Source: Oscheius onirici (taxonomy: Eukaryota; Nematoda; Chromadorea; Rhabditida; Rhabditidae). Taken from it: a DNA stretch of 64,000 nucleotides. Positions 1 to 26,087 of this stretch are shown here, piece after piece. The notes under the pieces were generated by a model. The model was not told the origin of the DNA, did not search any database, and saw only the letters and a list, made by a program, of their open reading frames with translations. The first letter of the stretch is position 1. Each line of letters starts with the position of its first letter. Location: assembly GCA_932521025.1 (NCBI GenBank), contig OW051471.1, forward strand, positions 5,704,001 through 5,768,000. The letters are read 5' to 3'. A program made the translations under genes and the position numbers.

Positions 1-13912
<13,912 letters not shown>

Positions 13913-14120
13913 CTTGATGACGACGGACGGACGACCCCGGCTGCGCGCGGATTGCGACTGAACTGAGGATCGCTAAAAATACACAACACACGGGTCTGCG
14001 GGCGGCAGCCGGGAGCTTTTTCGCGAGTGTGCCTCCGGCAGGGACTTGCTCCTATTGAGATCTACTGGAAGGTGACAAAATTTCATTTTCGACTCAATCT
14101 CACGGTATTATGCATAACTT

Positions 14121-15246
14121 TTAAAAAAATTTGGTAATGTCCAAAGAACTGCCGGAAGAGTTGATGAAACATATTCGACCGTTTTCGAAGATGGCGAAAA
14201 CGACTTGCTGTTCGGTAATCTGATGCATCAAGTTATAGTAGACTACATTTTCTTGAGCGCTGAAATAGGTTTTGAGGTTTTGACAAGCAAAAAGACGAAC
14301 TCTAGACAAATCACACGAAATAACGGTGCACCCTCCTTGTTGTTATAGCTGTAGACTGTCGAATTGTACACTTCAAAATCAATCGGAAGATCTGCCGAAG
14401 TTTCCGTTCTGAAAGAATTCCCAGTTCTCCAAGAAGAACACATACCTTTTCCGCTTAGTTTTGCAATGTTTTAATTCAGTCAACTCCTTTTTCCGTCGAG
14501 AATACTCGCTCCAAGTAGTCGACGCTGCTGCCGGTAGCAAAGATGGCCAATATCCCGGACGACAGGGTTTCCTGTGACGAGCTCCTTTGCTGAATGTGAG
14601 GACTGATGGGTGAGCTTCGGCATTGCACGCTGTCGGAACTAGATCCGCAGATCTGTGAAGTTGCGGCATATGAAGTTGACCAGAAGAGACGGAAGGGAAA
14701 CAATCCATAAGCACGTTTCCATTAGAAATGGACTCGGGTTCTTCCGATAACTTTGTCTGATTCGCCCTGGACAAGCATTCCGCCGTTTTTTGCATTTCAC
14801 TGAATACCACTTTTATACAGCAATTAAAACATATACCGAGGTCTGATGACGACTAGTCCAGCCTTTTTGAGAGTGGTGTACACGAGGTATTTGTGGAAAG
14901 AGACCCGTTTCATTTCGAGCAGCTGGTATCCCTCATAAACGGTCATCGGCAGTCGGTCCTTTTTGCTGATCACGGCCAGACAGTTCTCTAACAAGTAAAC
15001 AGCTTCTTCCGGCCACAAGAAATGATCTCCGTTGGCTCCAGGAACACCCATAACTGCCAAATGTGAACGCTTCAAGTTAAAATTAAAGATCAACAAAGAA
15101 AAACTTACGCATTTTTTCAATACTTTTAGACTGGGAAATCGGGGATCATACGCGATTACAATCAGATTACTTCTAAAAATGAAGTTTGATAAATTAACAC
15201 GACCCTACGTTGGTCTCGTCCGTGACGGTACGCCTGAACTGTCCAT
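14121..15246 (-). CDS. TSEN54: tRNA-splicing endonuclease subunit Sen54
   Basis: Structural subunit of the nuclear tRNA-intron endonuclease (Sen2/34/15/54). The start ATG at 15246 follows the acceptor ctgcttcag directly. The N-terminal Sen54 domain shows HFLWPEEAVYLLENC, then YEGYQLLEMKRVSFHKYLVY and a KKAGLVVIRPRY turn, the conserved Sen54 pattern. A low-complexity basic middle follows. The C-terminal nuclease-like fold is seen as IDFEVYNSTVYSYN, GAPLFRVICL and VVFAIFENGRICFIN, ending at TAA 14121. The last intron is inferred as CTAGA|gttcg to tttcag|CGCTC (39 bp), which restores frame. It lies 253 bp downstream of the DENND4 stop on the same strand, with a trans-splice-like acceptor, so it may be operonic. 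Sen54 has no catalytic triad, so none is expected. Divergent in the middle; identity rests on the two ends. Confidence 0.85.
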
Positions 15247-15499
15247 CTGAAGCAGGTTTGGAAGATACTTACAAAGGGTGAAATAATTGAACGCCCCAAC
15301 GTAAATTTGAACGAAGGGGAAGTTGAATAAATTATTATTTCTGAGTAAAAGACACGAAAGGAATGGCAACCCAGTAGGAGAGACAACGGTACAAAAATCG
15401 TTGTAACTGGAAGCAGTAAAATGGTTGAAATGGTCACAGGGAAGAGATTCGTGCTGGTATATTACTAACACATAAAGCTCACAGGGATATTTACAGAAA

Positions 15500-18400
15500 T
15501 TAGACAAGATCGAGGGGAAGAAAAATTTTACGACAGGCACGATGAACAGGCGATTGCGGATAGTCGTAGCTGGGAAGAAGGCTCTTGATTCGAACCGGAA
15601 GACGATTCCAATCAGCCGGATATTGAATGTCCAAGTTATCGCGAACAAGAGCACGTCCGAAAAGATCAACACTAGCAAATTGGATATCTCTGAAAAGCCT
15701 GGATTAATTTTGTTAGAATTGAAACAAACCGGAAAATGGGAAAATGTGGCCCAATGACAATCTGACCGGCATTCATAATTTTCCGACTGTCGTTGATCAA
15801 GACTTGCATGGCTCCAAAAAGTTTGTTTTCCTGTACATTCTGAGTGACATTCTTCCAAACTTCCTGACTTCGGACATGATCGGCCGATGGGAAAAGACCC
15901 TGGAAATTTTCGTTTTCCATCAAAAAGAAGCGAAATTACGTCATTGTTCGGATTGAGAAAGTACAACGGCATGCATTGTGTGTGGTATTCTGGTCTATCA
16001 TGGACACATCGGATATGATAGCGAGGAGCGATCCAGCTGAAATTACGTGTTTTCAGCAAAGAAAAGAGCAACCTGTATAAATGAGAAGGCAATCCAAGTC
16101 GTCTTAGATAGTAGACAAGATTCCAGAAAATGACCGGATGAGAATCTTTGAGGTTAGCATCCTAAAACAAAAGTTTGAAAAAAAAACACAAAACAACCAA
16201 CTTTTAGTGATTTCATATCGGTAACAAGCCAGGTTTCCAGTTCCCGTCGCAACACGAGGGGACTCACAAATGCCACAGAAAAGTCATCTGGCAGCTTTTT
16301 ATCGGAAATTGTCTGAACCAAACCATTTTATTAGCTTTTTAGAGAAAACATACTGGGGTTGTAGAAGATTCGGAAATGATACCGCCTGGTGGATACCAAC
16401 TGCTTTTCGGCTGAGTTTCCTTCCGAAATTTGACCGACAATTGCGGTGCAAATTCCTAAACGTTGTATTAAAAAATCTTCAGAAGAATCTTACGGCTGGT
16501 TTGGATTTATCTTCATCGACAATACAATACGGGCAGGCTGTCTTGAGGTTTTGGTCATCCACTTTCCATCCAGCCATAATTTCTTCATCGTAGACTACTC
16601 GTCGACAAAATGGACACGGCATACAAGTGGAAAGAGTCACTTCCATCAGTCCATCCACCAAAAGTCCACTATTTTCTCCATTACTCATTCGTTCCCGTTC
16701 TTGTTCTCTTCTTAACTGCTGATTCACTTCCGCCATCCAATAAGCTTCGGGCAGAAGAGTTCCCGTATTGCCGGAATCCAATTGGTAGGCTCTATCCGTC
16801 TCATCAACCATTCCTGGTGTTTCGTTCTAAAACTTTTAAAAAATCAGTTGAAAAATTACCTCGGTCTCTATAGCTCCACTGCCTAGAGGGCCATAGGACT
16901 TGTTAAGACTTTTGACTTCAGAAACGATAGACTCCATTCCATGACGAAGTTTCGAAGAAACTCCTAAATTTGTTCATTGGCAAAAATTGAAGGGTATTAA
17001 AAGTTAGGGACGAACCGGGAATAGCCTTTGACAAACCCAGTCGCAGTTTGCGCATTTTCGACTTTGGCAGCGGAGCTGAACGGACGAAAGAAGTTAGTAC
17101 GAAATGGGTTACTGTAAGTCAGCTCACCTCCAACTTGAGTTACGAGAGACTGCAAACTCGGACTTCCCGTCAGTGAGCCTTCGGAATACGCGTCCAGAGT
17201 CCGGGGACTTTCTGGAAAAAGAGATTACACAGACAGAAAAAGAGTGCTTACCGAATGTTGGATTGCGGATCATTTTCATGAGAGGACTGTTCGTGATTCC
17301 TTTCAACCAACTCGAAGATTTCCCTGTCTTGTTGTCTGTGTTCAGGCCAAGTTCTTTCGCGTACGGTTGAGACTGGTGTTCGGCCATAAACTTAGCTCGA
17401 CTTGGACTCATAGTTGCTAGAGAAATCTTAATCGAATATTACACCATGTTAAACATAGAAACCAATATAGGTCTCGCCAAAATGACCTTTAAAATTTGGT
17501 TCCGACTTGATCTCGAAGGGACTTGGCGCGCAAATTGTTTTTGGCGGGATTTCAAATTTTTGCCGTTTTTCTAGTCGAATTTTATATCTTTCTTCTTATT
17601 TTTAAGTCATTTTTCTTTTTTCTTTCTTGCCTATCAATCGTAAAAACGCTCTCTATGATTTTGTGAAAAAAATAGGGGAAAAGAGTTCAGTTTTCAATTT
17701 TTACCGTTTATCTTCGTCAAAGCAAGTGATTTCATCGGCAGGATTGACAAATCACAAGTAGGAGTACTATTCCCAGGCCTATATTCGCATACAACAGCAT
17801 CAACACCCTCTTAGAGCGTCTTTTTTCTATTTTTGATTATTTCGGAATTCTTTTTTCACAAAATCATAGAGAGCGTTTTTACGATTGATAGGCAAGAAAG
17901 AAAAAAGAAAAATGACTTAAAAATAAGAAAAAAGAGCGAAAATTCGACTAGAAAAACGGCAAAAATTTGAAATCCCACCAAAAATACTTGCGCGCCAAGT
18001 CCCCTCGAGACCAAGCCGGAACCGAATTTTGAAGGTCATTTTGGCGAGACCTATACATTTTGTTTTCCTTCTGGTGTAGTTAGAGCGCCCAGAGGGTCAT
18101 CTACCACCTCGTTTTGAGGCGTGATTGGTCGAGAAATAGCATTTACTCCGGGGAGCGAATCATAACTTAGCGGACCGACACTGATAGTGTGTGTGGGAAA
18201 CTGAAAATTGCTTAACTATAGTTAAATGCAAAAAAATACCTCTTTTATGCTAACCGATTTGTAGCTGGTGTTGTCATTCGAAGTTTGCGAAGACGTCGGT
18301 CGTTCGAACTCGAATCCCGACTTGAAACGAGACGCTCCGAGCACCACAGCTCTAGAAAAGATTTTCTCTCAAATAACACATTACTACCTGAGTTTGTTCC

Positions 18401-21400
18401 AGGCTTTGATCGCGTTTTGACGAGCCTCGCTTGGCCACTCGGCATCCATCACTGCTCGATGATAAATGCCATAAGTGACCGCATTTTGCTCTAATCCTGC
18501 CCGTTGCATAGCCTAAAAAGTATATTTTAAAGGGCAAAAGTGGGACAAACTTGTAAGACTTTCACCGCTAACTCGGGCATTTCGCAATCTCCACAGAGCT
18601 GGATCACAATCCTGTAACAAACTTGGTCGTACAGCACCACTCCGCTCTGTTCCAAACGATCCAGAACCTGCACGCCGTGTTAGTAGAATATTTAAAAAAA
18701 GGAATACATTGAACGCTAGAAGCAAGATTTTCTTCTTGTTCGGAGCAATCGCGAGAAGACTGGGAAGCTGCATGAACCACAAGGAGTAGGAGTAGAAAAG
18801 AAGAGCCTTCGGCCAGTGCATCTGATTCGATCGAACGGCATTCGAAGCCGACATGTACGATGATCGGATTTCCGGTTTCGTTCGAACTCCAGCACAACGA
18901 GAAACGTCTAAAAACGGAATTAATTTGGAAAAACAACACTAACCATGTTCTATGGGGACTTTTTGGCTTTCGTGAATGTTGTAGTTCAGCTGATCCAGTT
19001 GGAAAAGTTCCGTTTCCAACTTCTTCGGGAATCCATTGTATTGGAACTCGAGTTGTTTGCCCGTTGTCGTGTCAATCATAGCTTCTGGAGGGGCTATGAA
19101 AACCTGAAAAAAACTGCTGAAACTGAAATCTACTAATTCAGCATACGGAGGGATTTTTATCGGCTATGCTGGAATCTACTTCTAGAAGAGGCACATCTAG
19201 CGAGTTTTCGGCCGTTGCCACTTTTGTCGCACAATCGTCAAAAAAGGCGTTGTAAGCATTTTTGTCGGAAATGAAGCTCCGTTCTTCTATGAATCGCATG
19301 AAAGACTGAGTCTCGCTGAATCTGCAAGCTTTTTTTTTTAGAAAAGTTTAAAAGAATCGGTTACCTTTTGAAGAATTCGCTGCCTGATTTGTCTCGGGAC
19401 CTTAGGAAGCCACCCAGATCGTAGAGATTACCAGTATCAGTGGCTTTCGCACTACTCGGCGCACTCTTTATAGGACGAAGAAAGCTCTGGTATCCGGCCA
19501 TGATGTGACACATAAATCTGAACTTTTAATTGGTAAGAGAGGAACAGATACTGACCGTAGAAATGCCTCTTGAATTGCAATTTCGATTTCCTTCTTCTGT
19601 TTCTGCCATTGGAACTCCTTGTCTACCGGAATGAACTCGTTCGTCTTCTGCTGGTTTGTCTGCTCAAAGTTTTGAACGGATAATCTGAATTCTTCATCTT
19701 CAAACATTTGGAAGTAAGGTTACTTTCTGAAGAGTGATTCCAGACTTCCACGAAGTTGTTTGATGGCCTTTTTGGGGAACATGGACAGTTTCAGGACATG
19801 TCGAACGGAAGAGGCGCTGATTGTGCTCGTGTCTAGATCGAAGCAAGTTACGTCTTCCGGAGGATCCTCGTACAATTCGAAATATCTCGAATCGACTCCA
19901 GCGATAAAGGGCAAAGGAGCGTGAAGAACGCCTGCGAGCCCGAGAGGACATTGCGGTACGTAAGGACATTGCCAGTGAAAGGGGAACATCAATGAGCAGA
20001 TCGATTCGGCGACTGCCGTCAACATCCAAGATCTGAGCCATACATGTTGAATAAAATCAAAAGTAGAATACCTCAAGGAGTGAATCAAAATCTTTTGTTC
20101 CAACAAGGCCAAAAGCATCAGATACATCAAATTGTCCGGTCCCAGAGCTTTCAAGGCTTCAAAGTGTTGAGCACCTGACAATAATTTGAAAAAAAAAGAA
20201 CAAACAGGCGTACCATTTAGAGGCAATTGACTCTCATCGTGCGACTCAAAGCAGATAGATTCAGATCCGAGTGTCATCAAGACTCTGGGTCGTTTTGGAG
20301 TAGGAAAAGAGACTTCATATCTCTGAATAGGCTATTTATCAGTTTGAAGAAAAAGATCTGACCAAGTGAGAAAGATAGCGTTCAATTGGAACAGAATTAA
20401 TTCCAACTCCTTGAGAAATTCGATGGATGAAGTAAAGAAATCTTTTGAACGATTGGAAAAAGGGATAGCGTGAGATTAGACAGATGGCAAGATTCGTGTG
20501 GTACTCGAGCTGAAAATACCTTCTTTATGAAGAAATAAGAAAAAACCTGGTCGGCTGGATCATTATTGCTGGATGAATCTTCAACTGCGCCTCCTTCATC
20601 TCTTGGCAAAAGATCTAGTTTTTCCAACTGTTCTTCCGTCAGTTTCTGATTGTATTTTTCATAGAAAGATACAGCAGCACCGTAGAATTTGGTTCCACCC
20701 TACAAATCGTTCGAAGAATAGAAGACAAAACTCACTTCGTCAGTAAGAACAAAAGTGGTGAAAGACTTGTCAACTGGCTGACACTTGACAGGCCAACATT
20801 CGATTAAAGCTCCCATTGGAAGACAAAACAGAGGAATGTTCTGAGCCAGGCGGAAATCATCTTCTTGGTTCGGCGGCTTCGGGAAATAGTCTAGCACTGC
20901 CGGTTTGTAGGCCAGTCGTTTCGAAGTTCCTTGGGATTTTTTGTAGCACAGATACACATCCCAGCCAACCATTCCCTAGAACGAGGTTAGGAAAAAAACT
21001 GAACAAGACTGACCCGATTGAGATTTTTCGGTATTTTGTAGTATGTATGGGGAGGAATTTCGCCTTTGTTAGCCATAATGACACAGATATCGGTCACTAC
21101 AAACTGACTAGGAGCACTGTTTGGAGCAGCTCTTCGATATGTGAGGAAAATGGACTGGAAACGACTGATAAATTGATTGAAAGGGAAACCAACTTGAGAT
21201 GCGTTATTCACATTGGCTAGACGTCCGAACGGAGTAGTTTTCAAGATGTTCGTGTCCACCATCGGCTTCTCTCCTCTTCCTACAACATATTTTTTTTTTC
21301 ATTTTAAACGAAGAACGACTGACCCTCGTCCAAAACTCCGATATCGATCAACGGAGGTTTGTGATATCCTCGTCGGTAACCCAGAAAAACACTTGGCATT

Positions 21401-21693
21401 CGAAGAGATCCATGGTTGAGATCGGCTGGATAGCCAAGAGGCGTCGTCGAAATCATTTCAAATCCATCTGGTATCTGGGAAGAGGATTAACTGAATACGG
21501 GAAGGAAAGTTACCACTTCTCCGAGACTCGGGAATATAACGACGAGATCTGTGATTGGAGCCAAGGGTTGGACATTTCTGCATCCACATTCTTGTAAAGA
21601 GGGAGAAAGCTGCTCTGACGAGTTGTAGTCAAGTCCAGCAATCACAAAATGCTCGAAAATACGCCTTTCTCCGTCGTGCCCTGGGGCCGACAT
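15500..21693 (-). CDS. DENND4: DENN-domain Rab GEF of the DENND4/Crag family
   Basis: Rab10-type GEF at Golgi/recycling membranes (family knowledge). The start at 21693 gives an MABP-like N-terminus with [15 protein letters not shown], then [18 protein letters not shown] text, [19 protein letters not shown], and [13 protein letters not shown] of the uDENN. The cDENN core (about 20280-19720) reads [40 protein letters not shown] and [15 protein letters not shown], matching human DENND4A-C closely. The distal part has the Cys-rich signature [17 protein letters not shown] (about 16600), then [14 protein letters not shown] and [19 protein letters not shown], ending in [12 protein letters not shown] and TAA at 15500. 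About 25 small exons. One intron (17414 to about 18065) holds a large foldback element. Frame is open across all recognised blocks. C. elegans relatives are hard to name, so the vertebrate family name is used. Confidence 0.9.
17466..18055. mobile_element. Foldback element (about 590 bp) in a DENND4 intron
   Basis: Two arms of about 207 bp (17466-17672 and 17849-18055) are inverted copies. They begin TATAGGTCTCGCC and end GGCGAGACCTATA, and further in share the cgctctctatgattttgtg block. The loop of about 176 bp has no coding potential. The ends fit a TA target duplication (TA|TAGGTC ... GACCTA|TA), as in Tc1/mariner-type MITEs. No transposase is present. Arms differ by scattered substitutions, so the insertion is not brand new. 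Confidence 0.85.
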
Positions 21694-21894
21694 GCAGTTG
21701 CTGCTGAAAAACTAATTAAAATTTTGTCAACGAATGTTTTGTTGTTTCAAATACAACAATCGGTTGCGTCAAGATGAAAATAAGGTGGAAGTACGCAAAA
21801 GCATGAGCATGGAATGAGAAAAGAAGAGGAACACAACCAGGAAAGACTCGATAGGAGACGGGAAAAATTAAAATTTATTGAAAACAGGGTTCGA

Positions 21895-23618
21895 TCAGAC
21901 GGGTTTGTTGTCCTTCCACCACTGTCTAACCAGATTATGCCCTTCTTCTGTAACAATGACCAGCTGTTGTTGATTGTCCGCATACTGCAGAATGTCATTT
22001 TCCAACGAAAAGTCTCTCACTCCTAAAACACGGTAAGTTTTACCTCTTCATGCAAAAAATAACCTGTATATTCGCGTTCACTGTCAAAGGCTGTATAGAA
22101 AACGGCGTCTATTAGATTCAGGCGTTTTCGTTCGTCTTCCCACAATCGAATTTGGTCAGCAACCTAAAATGAGGGTTTATGAAGAAGAAAAGACGGAATT
22201 AACTGTTATGGGAAGACAGTTGATGGGTCCTCTATTTGCAACACATTGAGAATGAGCATTTGTTCGCAAGAAGGAAACAATTTGAGATGCTGTGATTCCG
22301 ACCTGGAGTGCCCGACGAACAGACTCTCTGGTCAGTATTCCAACGCACATATCGTTGAATCTGTAAAAGGGTTGAATTGAATGAAAAAAAACCAAACCTG
22401 TAGGTCATTTCAGTGAATGTGGAGAGGATAGCAAGCTGTAGACTGCTGTCGGTGTAGGCGTATAGACGGAAGTTTGTTTCCACGATGACATTTCCCGATT
22501 TACGATCTTCTGTCACTTCTTGTTCTCGACCGACGGACAAATTCCACAAAAGAGGAGTCAAGAAGAAAAATCTGAAGAATTCGTTTAGGAGAAAAGATGA
22601 CAATTCCAACCCGTCTTTGGATTTCCTTACGAAGACTAAGCCCAGCTCGCGAAGATGAGAAATAAGTTCTTTCTGTTTCGGGGACCAGCTATCGTCCATC
22701 ACGAAGCAGGATCTTGCAAGGTCGTTGCCTGAAATGGAAAAGTTGAGAATAAAGAGCAAGTTCATACTTCTATCGATACATAAAATGATCCTAACGAGCA
22801 ATTCGATTAGTTCCAATATGTCGCTGCCCTTCTCCGCCTCCATTTTCAAATATTCTAAATATTCAAAAGTTTTAATGAAAAAGGGCGTACCACGAATATA
22901 TGTCCACATCTGTTGAACAGTGCTGAGAAGTAGAAACTGGAATCCCGTGGAAGTTATTTCGATTTCGCCGACGGAACTACTGGTGAATCCAGCACTTTTG
23001 AATAGCTCGCGGGTTTCTTTAGAAACAGCGGACATGTTCTGCTCAGACGGCAATGCTAGATATCTAAAACAGACGTTTGTACAATACGAAACAAGTGTAC
23101 TTTAGAATGCACTCCCAGCGTTCAGTCGATTTTTTCGAAATGTTTGACGTTTTCTTTTTGACGTCAGAATCAGAGGGCAGAAGATTGGCGCATCGTTGGG
23201 CTCCGAGCATTACGGCATGGAGGTAAGAACGACGGAAGTCATTCTAAAATTTGATTTTAAGTGAAACGATGTAGACTGACATTGATCACCAGATTCTCGC
23301 CGATGTAATGAGCAATTTTGAGATCAAGAAGCAGTTTTACGCACTCCGTAAACTGCTGCTGTAGTTTTTCGTGTTTTAGAAGATTACTGAAGATAATGTA
23401 TGTAAGATGTTCGGAAACATACCCGACATTGCTGTTCCAGATGAGTTTGACTACAATTTGTTGCGTGATAGCCGGCAAGAGACGAAATACGAACAGACCT
23501 GAAATCTAATTGAAAAAAAAGTAAACATACTTGTGGAAGGACGACGATGAAGATGCAAAAGTTCGTTCTCTGAGAGCGTTACGAGATACTCTAGAAAGAC
23601 ACTAACTTCCTCAGCCAT
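21895..23618 (-). CDS. GTF2H4: TFIIH subunit p52 (Tfb2)
   Basis: Core TFIIH subunit that anchors and stimulates the XPB translocase in transcription and nucleotide-excision repair. Starts at ATG 23618, one base after a cttag acceptor. The N-terminus [20 protein letters not shown] matches the family's LxFLxxLxxxxLxxLY start. Strong blocks follow: [51 protein letters not shown] and [20 protein letters not shown] with [10 protein letters not shown]. The C-terminal p8-binding domain has [18 protein letters not shown] and WWKDNKPV with TGA at 21895. Order and length (about 460 aa) agree with human p52. Gaps of 161 bp to CNOT11 upstream and 201 bp to DENND4 downstream, all on one strand. Confidence 0.93.
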
Positions 23619-23779
23619 TCTAAGTAGAAAAACAAGGGTTATAACAGTAACTGAAATTAAAGTAACTGAAAGATTTAACTTTTCTCTTTTCCACAGCAAG
23701 AACAATCGTGTAGATTTATTTACATTGCGACTGGTTCATAATCAACATGGCAGCATATGAAGTAACTTATAGTGAAAAA

Positions 23780-25914
23780 TTAAGGCAACGACAGTACCCA
23801 ACTACGAAGAAATTCTTGTAACTTCTGAAAAAGACCAGTAGCCTCGCGATGTTCGTTGTTGCGTAGAGCAAACGCCTGTATTTCAGTTAGACAGTTTTTA
23901 GTGTTGTCGCATATCTGGAATTCGATGAATTTGTAATGACGAGTTAATAAAACTACTTGTGTGTGAAGAATTCCCTCATTTAGAATGGTGATAACGAAGG
24001 AGCTGAAGATACGGACATAGCGAGCTTTTTGGGAAGAAGACGTCGTTGAATCAGATATGACCATGAGAGCATCGAAATATTCGAGTAAGATATCCGTCGG
24101 AAGGTTCGGGATATTCTACAAACAGTACAGTTCGACAAGAATATTGCATACCCACCCTATACAATCGCAAAACAATTTCAACACACTGAACAGAAAATCC
24201 TAGTTCCATCATGCTCAGAAGGTGTCTAAATAAGAAATAGCTGCAAAAAATAATTCTTACATGTATATTTTGGACGGTTCCATTTTGACTATTCGATACG
24301 TCAATTCTGAGAAAAATCTGACGTGAAATTCAATGTAAGGATTGAAAGCAACTGGAGGCACTTCTGCGATTTCATTGAAAAATTGATCCGTATCGGGTAT
24401 CAAGTGGACGTAGTCGAATGCAACTATGAAGTGGTTTTGCCTAAACAACAAGTCGAATGTTTCGACGAAGACGAACGTGATGGGCTCTCGCTTGACAATC
24501 TTTTGAATAATCAGATCATAAAGGGGCGACTTTGCTGCTTCAGCCGGTTGTATGGTAGTAGTAGAGGCTGGAGAAAAGGTTGATGAAGAGCAGAAAACGT
24601 ACTGCTTTGCGGTAATTGAACAGCGCTCGTCCCGACTTTCGGTTTGGAGGGCCCAGGTTTCATTGCTGGAACTATAAGAATGAAATTAATAAAGCATTAG
24701 AGCAAAACGAACAACGTATATCTTTTTGTATCTCTTTCAGCACAGCCGTCAATTGCTGGCTTAAAGGCTGAAATTTGGAGTTATGAGGTTAAATTGAAAG
24801 AGATGTACAGCGTCTCGCTCCCACGTTGCTCTTCCCGGAATGGCAAATGATGGTGCTCTTGTTTCAAGTGTAGTCGGGATTGTCACCAAATCGACTTCGA
24901 ATAACGTTCCTATCAAACTGATTAAAGCTTCTGAATCCAAATCTGACGACCTGAAGAAATTCGAATAAAGATGTCTTAAAAAGACTAACGCTGGTTCCGT
25001 TTCTAGGTCAGCTTCCATCAGAGTTCTAGAAGGAAAAATTATGCCAGGAATTCCGTTTGCTTGCAAATCTTTCAGCCATCGTTGCAACTGGTTTTCGAAG
25101 ACGATTGTCAAGCTTTCGTATTCTTCCTGAAAATATGTTTTTATTTAGCAAGGAATTTTTACCGGTTGTGGACTTAGAAAAGAGTTTTTAGAAAAACTAT
25201 TATAAATATCGTTGGCGGTTAGTGCTTGCAATTCGAGTCCTTTCCTGCCAAGTATCATTCTTGCCATATGTCTTTCAATTGCATTCGGGACCAGTTGTAT
25301 ACCAGGAAATTTAATAGATTCATGATCTTCAGCTGCCTGAAAACAGTTCAGCCGGGAAATGGGCAAAAATACGAGACGAATGAAAAACTCCAGGAAGACG
25401 TGCCCGAGCATGTTATCTTTGTTCTTCTCTGCTTTTCGTTTCAGCCACGGTTCCAGTTCTCGCACTCTATAACTCGCGGTAACGAGAGAAAATGTTTAGC
25501 TTACTTATACACAAGATACAGCAAAATAATTCGAGGCAGAATAAGTCGTTTTTCTTGCTTCTTGTCCACCGAAGACAAACATTCGAACAATAAGACAAAA
25601 GCAGAGCCGAGTGATAGTTGACAACGTCCTTTGAACGCCTGAAGATTCGATATTGCTGAAGAATTGAAAACGAAAAGATACCTCCAGGAACTCGCTAGAT
25701 ATTCTGCCCAGTTGCTTTGAATTTGATGTAATCAGCCTAAACAAACAGGAAATAAAAGAAAAAAATGAAATCGAAACCTGGCAATAATAGGATAATCTGT
25801 CTTTTTATTCAGCTGGCCATTGTCGTCCACTACAAGATCAAAACTGTCTTCTTCGGCTATTGACGATGCTTTTGATTGAGTTGGTCCTTTTTTCTTTTTG
25901 TCTTTCTTGCCCAT
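23780..25914 (-). CDS. CNOT11: CCR4-NOT subunit 11 (CNOT11-like)
   Basis: Subunit of the CCR4-NOT mRNA deadenylase that docks with CNOT10 on the NOT1 N-terminus. It starts MGKKDKKKKGPTQSK at 25914. The N-terminal half has LSLGSAFVLLFECL (compare the LGSxLVxLLQ segment of CNOT11) and a helical region with RHMARMILGRKGLELQALT, comparable to the family's APPRELxKKTPRQ. The C-terminal DUF2363-type domain is clear: FNPYIEFHVRFFSELTYRIV, LPTDILLEYFDALMV, and ICDNTKNCLTEIQAFALRNN followed by EHREATGLFQKLQEF, against the known [23 protein letters not shown]. Stop at 23780. The N-terminus is quite divergent; the assignment rests on the C-terminal domain. It shares a 173-bp divergent promoter with the next gene. 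Confidence 0.78.
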
Positions 25915-26087
25915 TTTTTCGGATTTACGGGAGAAAGGTTAGAAAAGAGCAGTCGAACAGGTTTGATCTGGAAACGACCGTGAAGTTTGAATTGGCCCGC
26001 ATTTGCGTATTTCGTCAGCCCCTTTTCCAATGTCTTCTGCTTTTACCCTTTCCAATTTTTTTGCAAAGCACGTTTCATTTTCATTCT
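25915..26087. promoter_or_regulatory. Divergent promoter, CNOT11 / DHRS4-like
   Basis: Only 173 bp separate the start codons of two genes transcribed away from each other, so promoter and 5' leader elements for both must lie here or in leaders spliced in trans. It contains pyrimidine tracts; no canonical TATA is evident. Confidence 0.5.
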
